This document shows, one piece after another, positions 35,205-43,403 of a stretch of 64,000 bases of DNA. The notes beneath the pieces are model-generated. The model saw only the letters and a program-made list of their open reading frames with translations, made no database searches and had not been told where the DNA came from. Source of the stretch: Acidimicrobiales bacterium (GTDB lineage: Bacteria; Actinomycetota; Acidimicrobiia; Acidimicrobiales; DATDAH01); assembly GCA_016794585.1 (NCBI GenBank), contig JAEUJM010000018.1, positions 1 to 64,000 on the forward strand, in the 5' to 3' direction. Made by a program: the position numbers and the translations under genes. The first letter of the stretch is position 1; each line of letters opens with the position of its first letter.

Positions 35205-37520
35205 TCAGGTGCCGATCGAGACCGACGTGACCGATCCCTGACGTTCGGCCGCCGGTAGTCCGGACCAGTCGGTGGTGTCGCGCGGCCCTGCGGCCGGCGC
35301 CACCGTGACCGGGATGCCGGTGAGGTGGGCCATGCCCGACGCCGGGTCGACGCCGTCGACCCCGTCGGCGGCCAGCAGGTTCACGTTCACGCCGCGGGTC
35401 TGCGAGGCCACCGACAGGCCGGTGGCGTGTTGGTGTCCCCAGCCATGGGGGAGCGCCACCGTCCCGGGGAGCAGGTCCTCCAGGAGGCGCACCGGGACCC
35501 GCACGGTCCCCGTCGCCGAGGTGACGTCGGCGACCGCGCCCTCGTCGAGGTCGAGGCGGGCCGCGTCGTCGGGGTGGACGTACAGGTGGTTCGTGTCGCC
35601 GTCGGGGCCGCTGACCATGCCGGGGTGGTTGTGGGTCCACGAGTTGTGGGTCTTGGTGCGTCGCTTGGTGATGAGCTTGAGCGTTCCGTCGGCGGCGCGT
35701 ACCTGCTCGGCGGCGAAGTCCGCCTCGAGCCGGTCGGCCCGCTCGACCAGGCGCTCGGGCGCGAGGTGCACCCGCTTGTCCCCGGTGACGATGCGCCCGC
35801 CGTCGCCGAGGAAGGTCCCGGCCTCGTGGCCGGCGCGGGCGAGGCCGTGGGGATGGGCGAGGAGCTTGGCGAAGCTCGGCTGCCGCGTGAGGCGGAGCAG
35901 CCAGGTCAGCAGGGCCTCCTGGGGCACCCGGCGTCCGGCGGTCGGGTCGACCTTGCGGCGCTTGCGGGTGTGCCGGTCGGTGGCCCGCTCCAGCGCCCGC
36001 TGGGCCACCTTCGACCCGAAGAGCCCGACCCCGCACGCCTTCGCCAGGTCGAGGTAGATGGTGGCCTCGTCGCGCTGCTCGCCCACCGTGTCCACGAGGG
36101 CCTCGGTGGCCTGGAGGTAGGGCCGGGACTGAAGGCCGAGCATCAGGGGGAAGATGAAAGGCAGGTCCGGCCGCTGCATCGGGTCGGTGGCGGGCAGGGT
36201 GAAGTGGGCCAGCGAGCCCGTCTCGTTGCGGTAGATGTCGACGGTCACCAGCAGGTCGAGGGACTCGAAGGCCTCGCGCAGCCGGCCGGCGTTGGCCATG
36301 GTGATCAACGGGTTCCCACCGGTCACGAACAGGGCCCGGACCTGGCGGTCGCCGGGGGTGAGGATCTCGTCGGCGAGGATCCCGCCCGGGTAGGCGTCGT
36401 TGACCTTGCGGAAGCCTCCGATGCGCGACGTGTCGTCCTTCATGAGGGTGCCGGTGCGGAGACCGAACTTGGCGAAGTCCATGACCCCCTTGCCCACCAG
36501 CGTGCCGCCGGGGCGGTCGAGGTTGCCCGAGACCGCGTTGATGACCTCCTGGAGCCAGAAGGCCAGCACGCCGTTGGTGCCCATGTTCACGCCGGTCGAG
36601 CTGTAGAGCGCGGCGCCGTCGGCCCCGCGGTAGGCGGCCACGAGGTCACGCAGCACTTCGGGTGTGATCCCCGTGACCTCCTCGGTGCGTTCGGGCGACC
36701 AGGGCGCCACCAGCTGCTCCACCTCGTCGAAGCCCGTGGTGTGGGCGGCCACCCGCTCGGCGTCCACGCCCCCGGCGGCCAGCAGCTCGTGGAGGAACGA
36801 GAGGTAGAAGAACACGTCGGTGTCGGGCCGGATGAAGACGTGGTCGGTCGCCACCCGCGCCGTCTCGGTGCGCCGGGGGTCGACCACGATCACCCGGCCG
36901 CCGCGGGCCTCGATCTCGCGGAGGCGCTTGGTGGGGTCGGGCACCTGGAGGAAGCTCCATTTCGACACCACCGGGTTGGCCCCGACGATGATCAGGCACT
37001 CGGTGCGGTCGACGTCGGGGAAGGGCTGGGTGAACGGGTAGCCGTACACCTCGCGGGCCGCGGCGAACTTGTTGGCGCAGTCCTGGGTGGCGCTGGCGTA
37101 CATCGAGGTCGACCCCAGGCCGTCCATGAACCCTTGGGCGAACACCGGGTGGAGCACCCCAAAGCCGGCGGCGGTGCCGACGTACATGGCCACCGAATCG
37201 GGGCCGTGCTCGTCGACGATGGCCCGCACCCGCCGGCCGATCTCGGCGTTGGCGTGGTCCCAGCCCACCTGCTGCCACCTGTCGCCGGTGCGCTCCATGG
37301 GGTGGGTGAGCCGGTCGGGTGACGTGTACATCTCGTGCTGGCGGATGCCCTTGATGCACGCGAACCCCCCGGTGGCCACGTGCTCGTCGTCCGGGCGGAT
37401 CTTCGTGATGGCCCCGTCCTCGACGGTGACCTCGAGCCCGCAGAGGGACTCGCAGATTCGACAGAACGTGTGGTGGGTCTCGGCGGCGCCCCCCGGGCCC
37501 CCCGTGGCGATGTCGGTCAC
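35205..37520 (-). CDS. molybdopterin-dependent oxidoreductase
   Basis: A 771-residue member of the bis-MGD (DMSO reductase) superfamily. C20, C23, C27 and C55 should bind an N-terminal 4Fe-4S cluster. MoCo-domain motifs SATQDCANKF, IIVGANPVVSKWS, VVDPRRTETA and the C-terminal molydopterin-dinucleotide domain (NHLYVHPDDAARL, HGWGHQHATG) are present. Substrate class (formate, thiosulfate, other) cannot be set. There is no Tat signal, so it is cytoplasmic. It is a single gene; the redox partner is not adjacent. GTG start. Confidence 0.85.
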   Translation of the reverse strand: MTDIATGGPGGAAETHHTFCRICESLCGLEVTVEDGAITKIRPDDEHVATGGFACIKGIRQHEMYTSPDRLTHPMERTGDRWQQVGWDHANAEIGRRVRAIVDEHGPDSVAMYVGTAAGFGVLHPVFAQGFMDGLGSTSMYASATQDCANKFAAAREVYGYPFTQPFPDVDRTECLIIVGANPVVSKWSFLQVPDPTKRLREIEARGGRVIVVDPRRTETARVATDHVFIRPDTDVFFYLSFLHELLAAGGVDAERVAAHTTGFDEVEQLVAPWSPERTEEVTGITPEVLRDLVAAYRGADGAALYSSTGVNMGTNGVLAFWLQEVINAVSGNLDRPGGTLVGKGVMDFAKFGLRTGTLMKDDTSRIGGFRKVNDAYPGGILADEILTPGDRQVRALFVTGGNPLITMANAGRLREAFESLDLLVTVDIYRNETGSLAHFTLPATDPMQRPDLPFIFPLMLGLQSRPYLQATEALVDTVGEQRDEATIYLDLAKACGVGLFGSKVAQRALERATDRHTRKRRKVDPTAGRRVPQEALLTWLLRLTRQPSFAKLLAHPHGLARAGHEAGTFLGDGGRIVTGDKRVHLAPERLVERADRLEADFAAEQVRAADGTLKLITKRRTKTHNSWTHNHPGMVSGPDGDTNHLYVHPDDAARLDLDEGAVADVTSATGTVRVPVRLLEDLLPGTVALPHGWGHQHATGLSVASQTRGVNVNLLAADGVDGVDPASGMAHLTGIPVTVAPAAGPRDTTDWSGLPAAERQGSVTSVSIGT

Positions 37521-37553
37521 CCCTGTGCTCCTGCTCGTCGGCTGCGGTCAGGG

Positions 37554-37559
37554 TAGACA
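37554..37559 (+). promoter_or_regulatory. -10-like element TAGACA before the DUF1295 gene
   Basis: TAGACA ends 6 bases before ATG 37566, the same spacing as other leaderless genes here. It supports ATG 37566 over GTG 37563. Confidence 0.35.
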
Positions 37560-37565
37560 GGGGTG

Positions 37566-38432
37566 ATGGGCGACACGGGATCGAGCGGGGCGGGTGTGTA
37601 CGTCGGGCCGAAGCGGGCGTTGTCCCGCCGGGCGTCGTTCGGCGTCGTGGCGATCGCCTACCTGCTCGCCCTCGTCGCCGGCGTGGTGTCCGGGGCGGTC
37701 GACGACGGCTCGCCCTACCTGGCCGTCGCCGCCGGGATGTTCGCCGGGACCGTGGTGATCTTCGTGTTCAGCCGCGCCGTGAACAACACGTCCATGTTCG
37801 ACGCCTACTGGAGCCTCGCCCCGCCCGTCGTGGCCGTCTACCTGGTGGTCGTCGCCGAGCCGGACGTGCCCGTGGTTCGCCAGGCGCTCGTGCTGCTGGT
37901 CGTGTTCGCGTGGGCCATCCGCCTGACCTCGAACTGGGCCCGCGGCTGGCCGGGCCTCGACCACGAGGACTGGCGCTACACCGCCATGCGCACCAACGGC
38001 CACCCGTACTGGGTGCAGAGCTTCTTCGGTTTGCACCTCGTGCCCACGATCGAGGTGTACGTCGGCTGCCTGCCGCTCGTGCCGGCGCTGGCCGTCGGCA
38101 CCCGGTCGCTCGGCGACGAGCAGTTGCGACGCTTCAACCGAACGAAGTCCCCGGGCGACATCTGCGACGTCGGCCTCTGGTCCTGGTCCCGGCACCCCAA
38201 CTACTTCGGCGAGCTCTGCTTCTGGTGGTCGCTGTTCCTGTTCGGCCTGGCCGCCGCCCCCGGCTACTGGTGGACCGTGCTCGGGGCGGTGTCGATCACG
38301 ATCATGTTCGCGGCGGCGTCCATCCCCATGCTCGAGAAGCGCAGCGCCGAGCGCCGGCCGGCCTGGGAGGCCTACCGGCGCCGCACCTCGGTCCTCGTCC
38401 CCCGTCCGCCCCGGTCGTCGGCACCCTCCTGA
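37566..38432 (+). CDS. DUF1295 (steroid 5-alpha-reductase-like) membrane protein
   Basis: A 288-residue integral membrane protein with about seven hydrophobic helices. The C-terminal GLWSWSRHPNYFGELCFWW is the signature of DUF1295/steroid 5-alpha-reductase-like and isoprenylcysteine methyltransferase-like proteins, where it forms the NADPH or cofactor site. It probably reduces a lipid double bond. It is convergent with the F420-type gene; CCTGA/TCAGG arms built from both stop codons form a weak hairpin between them. Confidence 0.8.
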   Translation: MGDTGSSGAGVYVGPKRALSRRASFGVVAIAYLLALVAGVVSGAVDDGSPYLAVAAGMFAGTVVIFVFSRAVNNTSMFDAYWSLAPPVVAVYLVVVAEPDVPVVRQALVLLVVFAWAIRLTSNWARGWPGLDHEDWRYTAMRTNGHPYWVQSFFGLHLVPTIEVYVGCLPLVPALAVGTRSLGDEQLRRFNRTKSPGDICDVGLWSWSRHPNYFGELCFWWSLFLFGLAAAPGYWWTVLGAVSITIMFAAASIPMLEKRSAERRPAWEAYRRRTSVLVPRPPRSSAPS

Positions 38433-38453
38433 GCGCGGTGCGGTCCGGAAGGG

Positions 38454-38843
38454 TCAGGCGCGGCCGAGGATGCGGGTGACCTGGACCTCGATGGCCACCC
38501 GGTCGTTGCGGGGGCGCGGGGCCTGGTAGCGCTCGCCGTAGCGGCGCTCGGCCTCTGCCACCCGCGCCTCCTCATCGGTGACGACCGCCGTGCCTTCCAG
38601 GCTGAGCCAGCGACCGCCGTCGATCTGGGTGACCGCCACCCGCGGCTCGCCGCTGATGTTCCTGGCCTTGCGCGACGAGCGGGCGGTGATGATGCGCACG
38701 AGGTGGGCGTCGGCGTCGTAGGTGAAGCCGACGGGTACGACGTGGGGCGAACCGTCGGGGCGCAAGGTGGTGAGGGTGGCCAGGTGGCGTTCGGCCAGGA
38801 AGGCCAGCACGTCGGGTCCAGGGGCGTCGGGAGCGATGGCCAT
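38454..38843 (-). CDS. PPOX-class F420-dependent oxidoreductase (TIGR03618-like)
   Basis: A 129-residue split beta-barrel protein. ERHLATLTTLRPDGSPHVVPVGFTYD and ISGEPRVAVTQIDGG are the flavin/F420-binding strands of the family. It reduces or oxidises a small substrate with F420 or FMN, so it is consistent with an F420-producing actinobacterium. It is a single gene; TAGGTT nine bases upstream may be the -10. Confidence 0.85.
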   Translation of the reverse strand: MAIAPDAPGPDVLAFLAERHLATLTTLRPDGSPHVVPVGFTYDADAHLVRIITARSSRKARNISGEPRVAVTQIDGGRWLSLEGTAVVTDEEARVAEAERRYGERYQAPRPRNDRVAIEVQVTRILGRA

Positions 38844-38912
38844 CGCCGGCCGAACCTACCGGCGACGGGGCCCGGCTTCCCGATCCGGCACGGTCTCGGC
38901 CAAGATCGGGGG

Positions 38913-39491
38913 ATGGACGACGGGCACGGCGCGTCCGACGCGCCCGGCGAGCACCACCACCCCGAGGGCACCGCGCCCTTCCTCCCCGACGCGTGGTGGG
39001 GGATGAGCCTCCTGCGTCGCCGCGAGGTCGCCATCGCGATCGTGGTCCTGTTCGTGCTCGTCGCCGGCGTCATCGGCTACCTCGTGCTCGACGACGACGA
39101 CGGCAGCGGGTCGCAGGACGCGGCGGCCGAGGGCGCAGCGGCGGCGGGTCCGGCGGCGGCCCCCTCCACGAGCGCGGCGCCGGGCGCCACCACGTCGACG
39201 ACCGTCGCCAACGCCGAGGCGGACAGCTACGTGGCGTCGATGTCGCCGCAGCGGGTGGAATCGTTCAACTCGATCGCGATGTGCGAGTCGAGTGGCGACT
39301 GGTCGGCCGATACGGGGAACGGCTTCTACGGGGGGCTCCAGTTCACCCTCGACTCCTGGCAGATGGAGGGGGGCACCGGGAACCCGGCGGACGCCACCCA
39401 GAACGAGCAGATCATGCGGGCCAGCATGTTGCAGGCCGACCAGGGCTGGGTCGCCTGGCCCCAGTGCGCCGCGCAGCTCGGCCTGACCTGA
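38913..39491 (+). CDS. membrane-anchored Rpf-like transglycosylase
   Basis: A 192-residue protein with one transmembrane helix (about 38-58), an Ala/Thr-rich linker, and a C-terminal resuscitation-promoting-factor domain (about 112-192). IAMCESSGDWSADTGNGFYGGLQF shows the family catalytic E125 and the disulfide cysteine C124, which should pair with C185. It should cleave peptidoglycan glycan strands outside the membrane and aid growth restart. The ATG is preceded by CAAGAT six bases away, a possible leaderless -10. Confidence 0.85.
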   Translation: MDDGHGASDAPGEHHHPEGTAPFLPDAWWGMSLLRRREVAIAIVVLFVLVAGVIGYLVLDDDDGSGSQDAAAEGAAAAGPAAAPSTSAAPGATTSTTVANAEADSYVASMSPQRVESFNSIAMCESSGDWSADTGNGFYGGLQFTLDSWQMEGGTGNPADATQNEQIMRASMLQADQGWVAWPQCAAQLGLT

Positions 39492-39514
39492 GCGCCCGCC
39501 TGCGGGCGGCTCCG

Positions 39515-39520
39515 TAGGAT
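39515..39520 (+). promoter_or_regulatory. -10 element TAGGAT, probable leaderless start
   Basis: TAGGAT is followed by 6 bases and ATG 39527; no Shine-Dalgarno sequence fits. Confidence 0.5.
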
Positions 39521-39526
39521 CGGGCC

Positions 39527-40522
39527 ATGCGCGCCGTGCTGTCCATCGAAACCGGAGGGCCCGACACCCTCGCCCTCACCGACGTCCCCTCCCCCGAGGC
39601 CGGCCCGGGCGAGGTGGTGGTGGACGTCGAGGCGGTCGCGGTCAACTACCCCGACGTGTTGATCATCGAGGACCTCTACCAGTTCAAGCCGCGCCGGCCC
39701 TTCGCACCGGGCGCGGAGGTGGCCGGGACGGTGTCGTCGGTCGGCGACGGCGTGACCACCCCCGCGGTGGGCGACCGTGTCCTCGCGGTCCCCGGCTTCG
39801 GCGGCATGGTCGAGCAGCTCGCGGTGAAGGCCGACGCCTGCATCCCCATCCCGGACTCGATGCCCGCGGACGACGCCGCCGCGTTCGTCATGGCCTACGG
39901 AACGAGCCACTACGCACTCAAGGACCGCGCCCACGCCCGACCGGGCGAGTCCCTGTTCGTGCTCGGTGCCGCCGGCGGCGTCGGTCTCGCCGCGGTGCAG
40001 CTCGGCAAAGCGATGGGGCTCCGGGTGATCGCCGGGTGCAGCTCGCAGGAGAAGGTGGACCTGTGCCTGGCCAACGGTGCCGACGCCGGCATCGTCTATC
40101 CACGCCAGCCGCTCGAGCGGGCGCAGCAGAAGGCGCTGGCCGACGAGATCAAGGCCGCCGGCGGTGGGGGCGTCGACATCGTCTACGACGCGGTGGGCGG
40201 CGACTACGCCGAGCCCGCGGTGCGCGCCCTCAACTGGGAGGGCCGCTTCCTCGTGGTCGGCTTCCCCGCCGGCATCCCGGCGCTCCCCCTCAACCTCACC
40301 CTCCTGAAGTCGTGCCAGATCGTCGGCGTGTTCTGGGGTGCGTTCGTGATGAGCCAGCCCGAGGCCAACGCCGCCAACCTGGCCGAGCTCTTCGCCCTCT
40401 ACGACGAGGGGAAGATCAAGCCGCACATCTCCGCGAGGTTCCCCCTCGAGCGCGCCGCCGACGCCATCACCGAGCTGGCCGAGCGGCGCGCCGAGGGCAA
40501 GGTCGTCGTCACCGTTCCCTGA
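39527..40522 (+). CDS. NADPH:quinone oxidoreductase-like MDR protein
   Basis: A 331-residue zinc-free medium-chain reductase. The cofactor motif is GAAGGVGLAAVQL, and SIPAD-like PIPDSMPADDAAAFVMAYGTSHYALKDRA is typical of quinone oxidoreductases. The catalytic zinc ligands of alcohol dehydrogenases are absent. It probably reduces quinones or enones with NADPH. It is a single gene with its own leaderless-type promoter; a compact terminator follows. Confidence 0.85.
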   Translation: MRAVLSIETGGPDTLALTDVPSPEAGPGEVVVDVEAVAVNYPDVLIIEDLYQFKPRRPFAPGAEVAGTVSSVGDGVTTPAVGDRVLAVPGFGGMVEQLAVKADACIPIPDSMPADDAAAFVMAYGTSHYALKDRAHARPGESLFVLGAAGGVGLAAVQLGKAMGLRVIAGCSSQEKVDLCLANGADAGIVYPRQPLERAQQKALADEIKAAGGGGVDIVYDAVGGDYAEPAVRALNWEGRFLVVGFPAGIPALPLNLTLLKSCQIVGVFWGAFVMSQPEANAANLAELFALYDEGKIKPHISARFPLERAADAITELAERRAEGKVVVTVP

Positions 40523-40546
40523 GCCCCCAGCTGGTGGCCGGGCTCA
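40520..40546. terminator. bidirectional terminator containing both stop codons
   Basis: TGAGCCC (40520-40526) and GGGCTCA (40540-40546) are perfect 7-base arms around a 13-base loop containing CCAGCTGG. The first arm starts with the TGA of the quinone reductase gene and the second ends with the complement of the TGA of the HD gene. Confidence 0.6.
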
Positions 40547-41218
40547 GCCTCGGCCCGCCATGTCGGCGAACGCGGCCTCGATCCGGGCGTCGATGTCGGG
40601 GACGTCGGCCCGCACCCGGTCGCGCACGTCGGTCAGGCAGGCGGTCAGGGCCACGGTGAGCGGGTGGTCGGGCAGGCGCCGGCGGAACAGCTGGGCCAGC
40701 GCCTCGTAGTACCAGAGCTGGTACTCGGCCCGCTGCTCGTTGAACTTGGCCCAGGTCTCGGGGCCGGCGTCGCGGTAGTCGGCCAGGAACGACCGGGCGT
40801 TGTGGAGCTTGTCGGCCACGGAGACCTCGAGCACCTCGTCCGGCTCGTCGGCCAGCTTGGCGACATAGGCGGGCTTGCGGTCCAGCCACGGCACCTTCGT
40901 GATGTCGTCGGTGGTGTCCACGAGGCTGTCGGACAAGGCGGCGACCAGTTCGGCCACGTGGGGGTCGACCTCGACGGCGATCCGATCGAGCGTCGCCCGG
41001 CCCCCGGCGTCCTCGGCGGCGTCGTGCAGGTACGCGGCGGCGACCTGGGCGTCGGTGCCGCCCGCGGCGCGCACCAGGTGGGCCACGGGGTCGAGGTGAC
41101 CCTCCACATAGGAGGTGCCGGTGCCCTTGCGCACCTGGCCGGCGTGCAGCTCCAGGGCGAGGGAGCGGGCCCGAGCCGGGAGATCGTGGCTGGTGGCGTC
41201 GGAGGACGGATCGTTCAC
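40544..41218 (-). CDS. HD-domain phosphohydrolase (RelA/SpoT hydrolase-like)
   Basis: A 224-residue all-helical protein. HLDPVAHLV, YLHDAAED (the HD pair) and DKLHNARSFL are the metal and nucleotide-binding motifs of the short RelA/SpoT-type hydrolase family (MESH1-like). It may hydrolyse (p)ppGpp or a related nucleotide, but no synthetase domain is present. GTG 41218 is preferred over GTG 41224 because GGGAGG (41227-41232) is 8 bases away from the former and only 2 from the latter. Confidence 0.8.
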   Translation of the reverse strand: MNDPSSDATSHDLPARARSLALELHAGQVRKGTGTSYVEGHLDPVAHLVRAAGGTDAQVAAAYLHDAAEDAGGRATLDRIAVEVDPHVAELVAALSDSLVDTTDDITKVPWLDRKPAYVAKLADEPDEVLEVSVADKLHNARSFLADYRDAGPETWAKFNEQRAEYQLWYYEALAQLFRRRLPDHPLTVALTACLTDVRDRVRADVPDIDARIEAAFADMAGRG

Positions 41219-41270
41219 GGTCACATCCTCCCGTACGGGGGAGCCGTGACGGCCACCGCCCCTGTCCCGG

Positions 41271-43289
41271 TCAGGCGCGTCGCACCTCGACGCGAGCGTC
41301 GTTGAAGCGGGCGCCGCCGGCGAGGTCGGACAACGAGTCGGGCGCGAAGACGTTGGCCGTCCAGCCCTCGGGGGTCGCCGTGCACCACAGGCCCTTGGGC
41401 ATCACCGCCACGCCGGGGCGGACGTCGCTCCCGATGGCGAGCGGCACGTGGACCTCGTGGCGGCCGTTCGTGACCACGACGGCGTCGCCGGCGGCGAGCC
41501 CTCGGGCGGCGGCATCGTCGGGGTGGATGCGCACCGCCGGATCGGGCGGGTCGTACTCGGCGAACATCGAGGTGATGGTGCGGTTGGTGGCCGGCGTGAG
41601 CAGGGTGAGCGGCCCGCCGACGGCGTCGTTGTCCCGGTAGGTCGGCAGCCGGTCGGCGCCGGCGGCCACCTCGGCGTCGGTGGCCACGAGGCGGGCGGTG
41701 GGCGCGCCGCCGTCGGCGTGCGCCGGCCACACGTCGGCGAACTGGACGAACCCCTCGGCCTGGAGGCGCAGCGGCAGGGGCAGTCCGGACAGGAGGACGT
41801 CCCGGAGGCGCGCCGGGGCGGGGTCGAAGGCGTCGTCCTCCAGCCCCAGACGCACGGCGAGGCCGTGGGCGAGCTCGTTGTTCGTGCGGCTCTCGCCCAC
41901 CGGGGGGATGACCGCGGGGGCGTCCTGGACGACGTAGTTGCCGTAGCCCGCCACGAGGTCGTCGGCCTCGAAGTGGGTGGTGGCCGGCAACACCACGTCG
42001 GCGAACCGGGCGGTGTCGGTGAGGACCTGGTCGTGGACCACGGTGAACAGGTCGTCGCGGGCCAGGCCGTCGAGCACCGACTCCTGGTTGGGGCAGGTGG
42101 CGGCGGGGTTCGACCCCTGGACGAAGAGCACCCGAACGGGCCCACCCTCGCCCGCGAGGACGGCGCCGAGTCGGTTCATGTTGACGACCCGGCGATCGGG
42201 ACCGGCGAAGCCCTTGCCGAGCACCGCGTCGCGGACCCCGCCGGTGGCGCTCTCCTTCGGGCTCGTCGAGCCCACCACGCCGGTGCCGGGTCGGCCGAAG
42301 GCCCCGGCGAGGGCCCACAGCGACAGCGCCGCCCGGTGGGCGCTGCCGCCGTTGCGGTTGCGCTCCATCCCCCAGCCCACCCGCAGCAGCGGGCGCTCGG
42401 CCTGGGCGATGTCGCGGGCGAGTCCGGTGATGTCGGCCGCGGGGATGCCGCACACCTCGGCGGCACGGTCGACCGACCAGGCTCGGCAGGCGGCGAGGTA
42501 CTCGTCGGCCCCCTCGACGTGGGCGGCCACGAAGGCAGTGTCGACGCCGCCGAGGCGCTCGAGCTCGGCCGAGAGGGCGAGCGCGAGGACCACGTCGGTA
42601 CCCGGGAGGAGGGCGAGGTGACGATGGGCCTTGCCCGCCAGCGGGGTGCGCCGCGGGTCGACCACGACGATCCGGGCGCCGGCGCGCCGGCGCTGCTCGA
42701 GGAGGGTGGCGAGGTGCGAGTTCGACACCGTGGGGTTGGCGCCCCAGATGACCACGAGGTCGCTGTGGGCCACGTCGAGGGGGTCGCCGCTGGGCATCGA
42801 GCCGAGCACGAGGCGCCAGGCCTCGGAGGCGGTGGCCGCGCAGATCGTCTCGTCCACCTCGGCCGTACCGAGGGCCTCGAAGAGCAGCGGGGTCAACCCG
42901 GCCGACGCCAACACGGCCGCCGAGGAGTTGTAGAGGTAGGGCACCACTGATGCGGGGCCGTCCTCGGCGATGGCCGTCGCGATGGCCGTCGCGATGCGGT
43001 CCAGGGCGTCGTCCCAGGAGATCGGGGCGAACTCGCCGGCGCCCTTGGGGCCGGTGCGGGCGAGCGGCGTGGTGAGTCGCTGCGGCCCGTGGACCCGCTG
43101 GGTCATGCGCCGGACCTTGCGGCAGATCCAGCCGTCGGTCAGGGCGTTGGCCGCCTCACCGACGGGAACCGCGTCGATGGCGGTGATGCGGTCCGCCTCG
43201 ACGGTGACGTCGAGTGAGCACCCGTCGGGGCAGTCGAGCGGGCACGCCGTGCGCACCGTCGTGGCCGAGGTCTGGGTCGGGAGGGCCAT
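41271..43289 (-). CDS. molybdopterin-dependent oxidoreductase
   Basis: A 672-residue bis-MGD enzyme, short for the superfamily. Cysteines C16, C20, C24 and C56 bind the 4Fe-4S cluster. VVIWGANPTVSNSHL, VVDPRRTPLA, LFVQGSNPAATCPNQ and a compact C-terminal domain ending in MPKGLWC are visible. The length and ACPLDCPDGCSL start match the actinobacterial molybdopterin oxidoreductases of unknown substrate. There is no Tat signal. The ATG follows TAGGGT by 6 bases, so it is likely leaderless. Confidence 0.85.
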   Translation of the reverse strand: MALPTQTSATTVRTACPLDCPDGCSLDVTVEADRITAIDAVPVGEAANALTDGWICRKVRRMTQRVHGPQRLTTPLARTGPKGAGEFAPISWDDALDRIATAIATAIAEDGPASVVPYLYNSSAAVLASAGLTPLLFEALGTAEVDETICAATASEAWRLVLGSMPSGDPLDVAHSDLVVIWGANPTVSNSHLATLLEQRRRAGARIVVVDPRRTPLAGKAHRHLALLPGTDVVLALALSAELERLGGVDTAFVAAHVEGADEYLAACRAWSVDRAAEVCGIPAADITGLARDIAQAERPLLRVGWGMERNRNGGSAHRAALSLWALAGAFGRPGTGVVGSTSPKESATGGVRDAVLGKGFAGPDRRVVNMNRLGAVLAGEGGPVRVLFVQGSNPAATCPNQESVLDGLARDDLFTVVHDQVLTDTARFADVVLPATTHFEADDLVAGYGNYVVQDAPAVIPPVGESRTNNELAHGLAVRLGLEDDAFDPAPARLRDVLLSGLPLPLRLQAEGFVQFADVWPAHADGGAPTARLVATDAEVAAGADRLPTYRDNDAVGGPLTLLTPATNRTITSMFAEYDPPDPAVRIHPDDAAARGLAAGDAVVVTNGRHEVHVPLAIGSDVRPGVAVMPKGLWCTATPEGWTANVFAPDSLSDLAGGARFNDARVEVRRA

Positions 43290-43295
43290 GCCCAG

Positions 43296-43301
43296 ACCCT
43301 A
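43296..43301 (-). promoter_or_regulatory. -10 element TAGGGT of the Mo-enzyme gene
   Basis: Read on the minus strand, TAGGGT is followed by CTGGGC and ATG 43289, a leaderless arrangement. Confidence 0.5.
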
Positions 43302-43366
43302 GGGAGCAGGGCGACGCAGCGCTCCCGGATTCCCTCGCCCCTCGTCCCTCGGCGAAGGGTGAGCGA

Positions 43367-43397
43367 CGGCGCCGGCCGGAAGAACCGACCGGCGCCG
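43367..43397. terminator. hairpin after the MMPL gene
   Basis: CGGCGCCGG (43367-43375) pairs with CCGGCGCCG (43389-43397), extended inward by CGG/CCG after one mismatch, with loop AAGAA. It lies 7 bases beyond the MMPL stop on the minus strand and is the strongest hairpin in this gap. Confidence 0.6.
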
Positions 43398-43403
43398 CCG
43401 ATC

